Of a DNA stretch of 64,000 nt, positions 58,741 to 64,000 are shown one piece after another (positions within the stretch are counted from its first letter, which is position 1; each line of letters begins with the position of its first letter). A program made the position numbers and the translations under genes. Source of the DNA: Vicia villosa (Eukaryota > Streptophyta > Magnoliopsida > Fabales > Fabaceae); contig NC_081185.1 in assembly GCF_029867415.1 (NCBI RefSeq), forward strand, positions 70,627,156-70,691,155, read 5' to 3'. Under the pieces are notes generated by a model. It saw only the letters and a program-made list of their open reading frames with translations. It did no database searches and was not told the origin of the DNA.

Positions 58741-61189
58741 AAGAAGAAAATATCAAAAGCGTTTTAAGATAAACCATGAATGAAGCAGCATCAAACGACA
58801 ATCAAGATAAAACATGATTGAACTCAGAGATATTCAAGAGTGACTTTGAATGAGGTAATAACACTTTACTGGGAATTGGGACATCCATAGAAGCTTTGAA
58901 TAAAAGGTGACAAAGTTCTGAAAAATTGTCAGAACAAACAAGACATATCATGAAGAATATCAGATAGATACAGACAAAACGAATCAAAAGGATAAATTTG
59001 TTTTGGTAGGTGCCAATAAGTTGGACTTTGATCTCAAGGTAAGATGTTGACAACAACAGGACCTTGGAAGAATGTTAATGAGCATGATTTTGTTTCTATG
59101 CATGATGTTAAAGTTTTCTATGCATGATGAATGCTCAATGCAATGTAGTTATTTATGACAACTGGGATTGACTCTTTTGTGAGGCAAGATTGGAGCTTTG
59201 ATTCCTTAACACGGGAACTCTGAAAACTCTGCTTGGAAAGAAGATGCTTGAACAAACTTCTTGTCACATTGATAACTGTATCAAACAAATGATCCTTTGA
59301 GAAGTACTGATAAATTGTGCTTGGGGATTGCTGAAGAAGATTGCCCCAGTATAAGTCTTGCAGAGGATATTCTGATCAACAAATCTTGATTTAAACATCT
59401 GAACAACAGGATCTTGAAGTAATGTGCCCCTAACAGGATCACTGATCAAGTTTCTCTACTGTTTGAACTTCCTAGAAGATGAGTGCTTACTTGCAAATAA
59501 AATGTTTATTCAAGAATGGTAATTTTAATGCAATGCTCAAAACATATTTTTGAAATCAAAGTCACTTTGTAAAGAAAATGGAGTCACTTGTCAAAACACA
59601 AAGGTTAAGACAACCAAAGTAAAAGATAAAGAAAAGATATGGTATCAACATAAATGATTGGTAAATCTCTTGGGAGTCAGCTTACGCAACCTTGTTGTAG
59701 TATGCTTTCAAAATAAACCTTGCTTCAATTAGGGCTTTTGAAGGTTGTAACGTGGTCAGGTTCACGATTTAAAAAATAAAAGGTATAAGGCTCAAATTTT
59801 TTGTAACCCACCCCATCTTCGTGATGATCTTCAGTCCTAAACCCAGTTAATTCAAAATATGCATTCAGATTCTAAGAGACTTCTGGAATTTTTTACCTGT
59901 TGTAATGATGAAAAATCACAAGCCAAGAAAACTTAGAGATGACAGTCACTTCTTCCTTTTGATAGTCACAACATTTTGTGGTTCAAGAATTTATTGACTT
60001 ATCTCTTCTTTTTTCCTTCTTTTGATATCCCTAACTTTTACCTGAACTGTTTATTTTGAACTTACAGTCAGCGGGATGCCTTAATTTTTGTCTAAGTCAT
60101 TTTTTGATTTTGACTTAGCAGGCTTTTCTTTTATTTTCTTTTTTTGATACCTTTTTTTTTGAAAGATAGTGACTACCTTGCTTAATGATTATAACGAACC
60201 ATCATCGAATTTTGCTTGGCGTTTCCAACATTTCTTTGATGTATGCGGAGGAAAGCTTGTGATTAAAACACTTGTTGAAAGGTGTATTGAATGATTCTCT
60301 TAAAATAGAATGCACAACCAAATTAACTGGGAACTACCCTGCCCCGGGTTAAAATGTGGGTTATTTCGTATAGAAAGAAACACCAACTTCTAGGCTCAAA
60401 GGGGTTGACGAGGGATTAACTTCCTTATTTCTCCAGTGTTTGGGAATTGAAACAATGCCTGTACATCGTCAGCAAAGTTTTATTTGAAAGCATACAGTTC
60501 AACAACCTGGGTACTTCGTTGTCATCATCCTCCCTCCAATCTTTGCATAAAACACAAGTTTGATAGAGAAAGCAAAATAGAATTTTTTTTTTGTAAAAGA
60601 AGCATAAACATAGACATAGTAGATGAAAATGAATTCAAACATACGATGCTCATTTCATTAAAACTAACATTCTGGAATGAAAAAAGTTTAAAAGCAAACA
60701 ATACAACTGAGGAAATGCAGACAGTAGGGAAACATCTTTCTAAATCATGGCCTGCTGCCCCTTGATGGAAAGGACAATGAAGATCAGACCTAAAACCTTA
60801 TGGAAGAGGATTTCGAGGAGGAAGAATCAACTCGATGGTAGACAGATAACTTTGAAGATGGAGACAGACAAGGATAAGTTTCATGGATAACCTGAATGTA
60901 TGTATGTAAATGATGTAATTGTTGTTTTTAATTTTTTTTTTTTTGAGTTTCAAAGAACTTAAGATATTAATTTGCAAACATTCAAGCATTGGATTAAAGC
61001 ATTGATCAAGTTATCATAAAAATCAATCATCCATTTTGGTGGATTAGAGTTTTCACCCCATCAACACCCAAGATCCATTGAGTTTGATGAAACTTACGAT
61101 GTTTACAAAAAAGACCTCTGAGTTCATTGGAAATCAAAGGAAAAGATTTTTATGAATGTATGAATGCATGAATGCCACATATACAGAAA

Positions 61190-61265
61190 TGGTAACACAA
61201 ACATGGTAACGCAAACATGGTATTGCAAACGTGGTATTGCAAACATGGTAATACAAACATGGTAC
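61190..61265. repeat. 16-bp tandem array
   Basis: AAACATGGTAACGCAA-type units, five to six copies (variants GGTATTGCAAAC and GGTAATACAAAC), in the interior of element B not far from its primer site. Confidence 0.85.
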
Positions 61266-61854
61266 ACATAGGTTCAAACGTCCAGCGTCACGAGCATGAG
61301 GTCAGAGAACCAAACATGGGATGATACTAGGGGTTAATCACCTGCACAACATGTTCTACTGATACGTCAGAGTCTACATTCTTCTTTCGGATATTACCGG
61401 CTTGCACAACTGAACTTGTGAGCTAGCAATATTCTCAAGAAAAACTCGTCTGAGTGTGGCTCTCCGCATGACAACTAATCCAAGTCTTCACCTGAATAGT
61501 TTCTGCGCCACAACCTAATAAGGCCAGGATGGGTTGGGGTTCTACGGCCAACTCAGCTTCTACAGTTCAATGAAAGCAATAATGTCTTCGCTACGAAACA
61601 TGCTAAACATATATTACCAACAAGGAACCTCCACTGAGCGGAAGGATTCTCACGTACGCCTGTACATGACTATACCCTCCACCTAATTCTTATGTGTACT
61701 TAATCCGGGTTAGGATTTGTCCATAATGTATCTCAAGTGACGGAACCACACATATATCCAGAATAGCAAAAAAATAACAAAATAAACAAGTATAAGCTAA
61801 TATTAAAGTGATCAAAAACTCTAAGGTAACCCCTCTTTTAAAAAGATTTTTCAT

Positions 61855-61872
61855 TCCCCAGCAGAGTCGCCA
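61855..61872 (-). promoter_or_regulatory. primer-binding site of element B
   Basis: The minus strand reads TGGCGACTCTGCTGGGGA, four bases from the LTR end, identical to the site of element A. Confidence 0.8.
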
Positions 61873-61876
61873 GTTC

Positions 61877-64000
61877 TGTAACCTCGGTTTTTTGAGGCGA
61901 ACTGACTCCTTGCTCTTTTTTTTTTTGATTTTTTTATTTTTGCAAGAGTCGCCACCGACTTTTATTTTATCCAAAAAAAGGAAAGGCATAAAAGAACAGG
62001 AAAGACCTTTTGACAGATTTTGGGTTCGGGGGGTTGGTTATACAAAGGGAAGGTTTTAAGCACCCTTTGTATCCATGGTTATCCATGGGCTCTTAGTTTT
62101 GCTTAGATCACTTTTGCTCTTGTTTGATTCTTAAAATAAGCTCGGCAAGACATTAAGCCTTATGCCTACATACCTCCTCTGTGCAATGGAGAAGTCAGAG
62201 CTAATGTAGTTCCGCTTAAAAGGGAAAACGGTTTAAAAAAAACGAATAAACACTTTATCATCGTCGGAGAGAAATACTCGGCCATTGATCTTGAGCATGA
62301 GAATAAATGAGTTCTTTGCATCGCTAATGAAAGAAGGGCTCCAACTCGGATAAAATCAACGAGTATGCCACTAGCTCTCTCACGCAGAAAAGATCTCATT
62401 ATATCAATAAATTTCAAAATCGTGGGGTATCACAACTCACTACAACATTTAATCGTGTCTAAATTTTGAAAGAAAAGCCACTAAGGGCAAAAGGTATTTT
62501 ATAAGAAAAGATTTTTAAAAGAGGTTTTACAAACATAAGAAGATTTTGGAAAAAGGGAGAAGATTTTGAAAATTTAAGAAGTGGGAGGAGATGAAAAGGC
62601 TATCCTAGTGCTTAAAATAAAAGTTTAAGGAGAGAATAATCTGACCAAAATAAGAAACCAACAGTTGACCGACGCATTACCACTTGGGGATACAGATGAA
62701 CTTATTATCTTTAGCACCACTTTGCATTAAGCACATTAAAATTCTGACGAAAATCGGGCAGAGTAACGACTGTTTTCGGGTAAAATCCTTATCTCAATGC
62801 CTTGGAATTAACCATCAAGGACTTTCAAGGAAATACCTGCATACACAAACAAACAACAATCCAATGCCAGACAGACTGAACAACCACAAAGTAATAACAG
62901 AATAAGGGTCCAGAGGCACTAAATCCATAAGTCCGAATCTCCAAAATGCTAGGGATAGTAACCAGTAGTCCAAGAGAGAACCTTAAGCGTTTTTTAGATT
63001 TTTGTTGTTTATTAGTGTTTTAGTATAAAAGTAAAGTATGGTCCAAGTGGACAAAAAGAAAATAGCGGAAACATAAACATAGCGTCCAAATGGACAAAGA
63101 GAAAATAGCGGAATATAAACGTCCAAATGGACAAAGAGAAAATAGCAGAAATATAAATAATATGTCCAAATGGACAAAGAAAAAAAATAGCAGAAATATA
63201 AATAATATGTCCAAATGGACAAAGAAAAAATAGCAGAAATATAAATAATATGTCCAAATGGACAAAGGAAAAATAGCAGAAATATAAATAATATGTCCAA
63301 ATGGACAAAGGAAAAATAACAGAAATATAAATAATATGTCCAAGTGGACAAAGAAAAAATAACAGAAACATAAATAATATGTCCAAATGGACAAAGAAAA
63401 AATAACAGAAATATAAATAATATGTCCAAGTGGACAAAGAAAAAATAACAGAAACATAAATAATATGTCCAAATGGACAAAGAAAAAATAACAGAAATAT
63501 AAATAATATGTCCAAATGGACAAAGAAAAAATAACAGAAATATAAATAATATGTCCAAATGGACAAAGAAAAAATAACAGAAATATAAATAATATGTCCA
63601 AGTGGACAAAGAAAAAATAACAGATATATAAGTAATAAATAATAAAATAAAGCATAAAGCAAGAAATATAAAGAACAATATAATAAAATGCGATAAATAA
63701 TAAAATAAAGCATAAAGCAAGAAATATAAAGAACAATATAATAAAATGCGGAAATTAAAGTCAATTGTTAGTATGTTAAAGATAACCATCTTGAAACTTG
63801 TCAAGTATGTTATCAAAGTTAGTAATAAAGATTGATGGTGAGTGAAGGATGTTCTTGGATTTAAATTCAATGGAACTTTATCAGAAGCTTGATAAAATCA
63901 TAGCGACTACACGATAAAATTCCATAAGTCTTAAATCAACCGCATACAATTCTCTGCCATATTTGATCTTTTATTCTGATTCGGGACAAAGGAAAAAGAT
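61877..64000 (-). repeat. 5' LTR of element B, partial
   Basis: Starts TGTAACCTCGG and matches 52615-54730 nearly base for base, including the 43-bp minisatellite (63039-63626). It continues beyond the window edge. Confidence 0.9.

Larger units (their letters stand above)
57959..61854 (-). other. non-coding interior of element B
   Basis: No domain found on either strand; the longest open frames are under 100 codons and random in composition. It includes a tandem array at 58265-58740 and a short array at 61190-61265. T-rich and A-rich tracts occur near 60000-60150 and 60930. For an Ogre-sized element this replaces more than 10 kb of gag-pol. Confidence 0.7.
52615..64000 (-). mobile_element. 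large LTR element B without recognisable protein genes, right end cut by the window
   Basis: Left LTR 52615-57934, interior 57935-61876, right LTR from 61877 to beyond 64000. The primer site (61872-61855) puts the 5' LTR on the right, so the element is on the minus strand. The interior is only 3.9 kb and contains no Gag, protease, reverse transcriptase or integrase signature. B is therefore non-autonomous, and must borrow proteins, presumably from an Ogre-type relative with the same primer site. Full length would be about 14.6 kb if the right LTR is complete. It is inserted in the integrase region of copia element H. Confidence 0.8.

Overview
The window reads as a gene-poor, AT-rich intergenic block of a large plant genome, made almost entirely of transposable elements nested inside one another. 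The very long LTRs, a primer-binding site of the TGGCGACTCTGCTGGGGA type, Tat-lineage Ty3/gypsy elements and legume-like CACTA and chromovirus proteins suggest a legume, probably of the pea/vetch/lentil tribe. This assignment rests on recognised families, not on a database search. I see no convincing intact host gene.

Layout, left to right. 1-2611: AT-rich sequence ending in the right terminus of a CACTA transposon (subterminal AGCGCTTTT arrays plus the terminus ...GGCGTAGTG). 3215-7438: remains of a second CACTA element on the minus strand, with a spliced, apparently intact accessory gene (transposase_24-like region followed by a Ulp1/C48 protease) and the broken C-terminus of the TNP2 transposase. 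7440-10705: degenerate LTR-like sequence, plus orientation. 10741-14691: 5' LTR and primer site of an Ogre-like element (A, minus). 14692-37242: a decayed Tat-type element (D, plus), interrupted by a young full-length element C (15659-31356, minus). D carries its own antisense gene (33864-36510) and ends in an LTR at 36819-37242; it sits in a chromovirus fragment (E, 37243-38571). 38572-44900: decayed exon-like fragments (one like CD2BP2/LIN1), an LTR with palindromic GC-rich repeats, a fold-back element, a G-rich repeat and long TA tracts. 45060-46560: LINE ORF1 remnant. 46594-48300: decayed Tat-like element with LTR and primer site. 49050-52614: Ty1/copia element (H, minus) with a 308-bp tandem duplication in pol. 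52615-64000: a very large element without recognisable protein genes (B, minus), with 5.3-kb LTRs around a 3.9-kb non-coding interior, inserted in H.

The most informative object is element C: 15,698 bp, a 5-bp target duplication ATTCC, 986-bp LTRs differing at one position, gag-protease and pol on the minus strand, and two extra genes on the opposite strand with their own TATA-like promoters. One encodes a plant mobile domain protein with a basic linker and coiled-coil tail over five exons; the other a 244-residue plant transposon-type protein. The pol frame has two TGA stops and antisense gene 1 has a stop and a frameshift, so this young copy was probably mobilised in trans or decayed very recently. 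Its Gag-Pro polyprotein also has a tandem Cys-His...CPRC module between the zinc knuckle and the protease.
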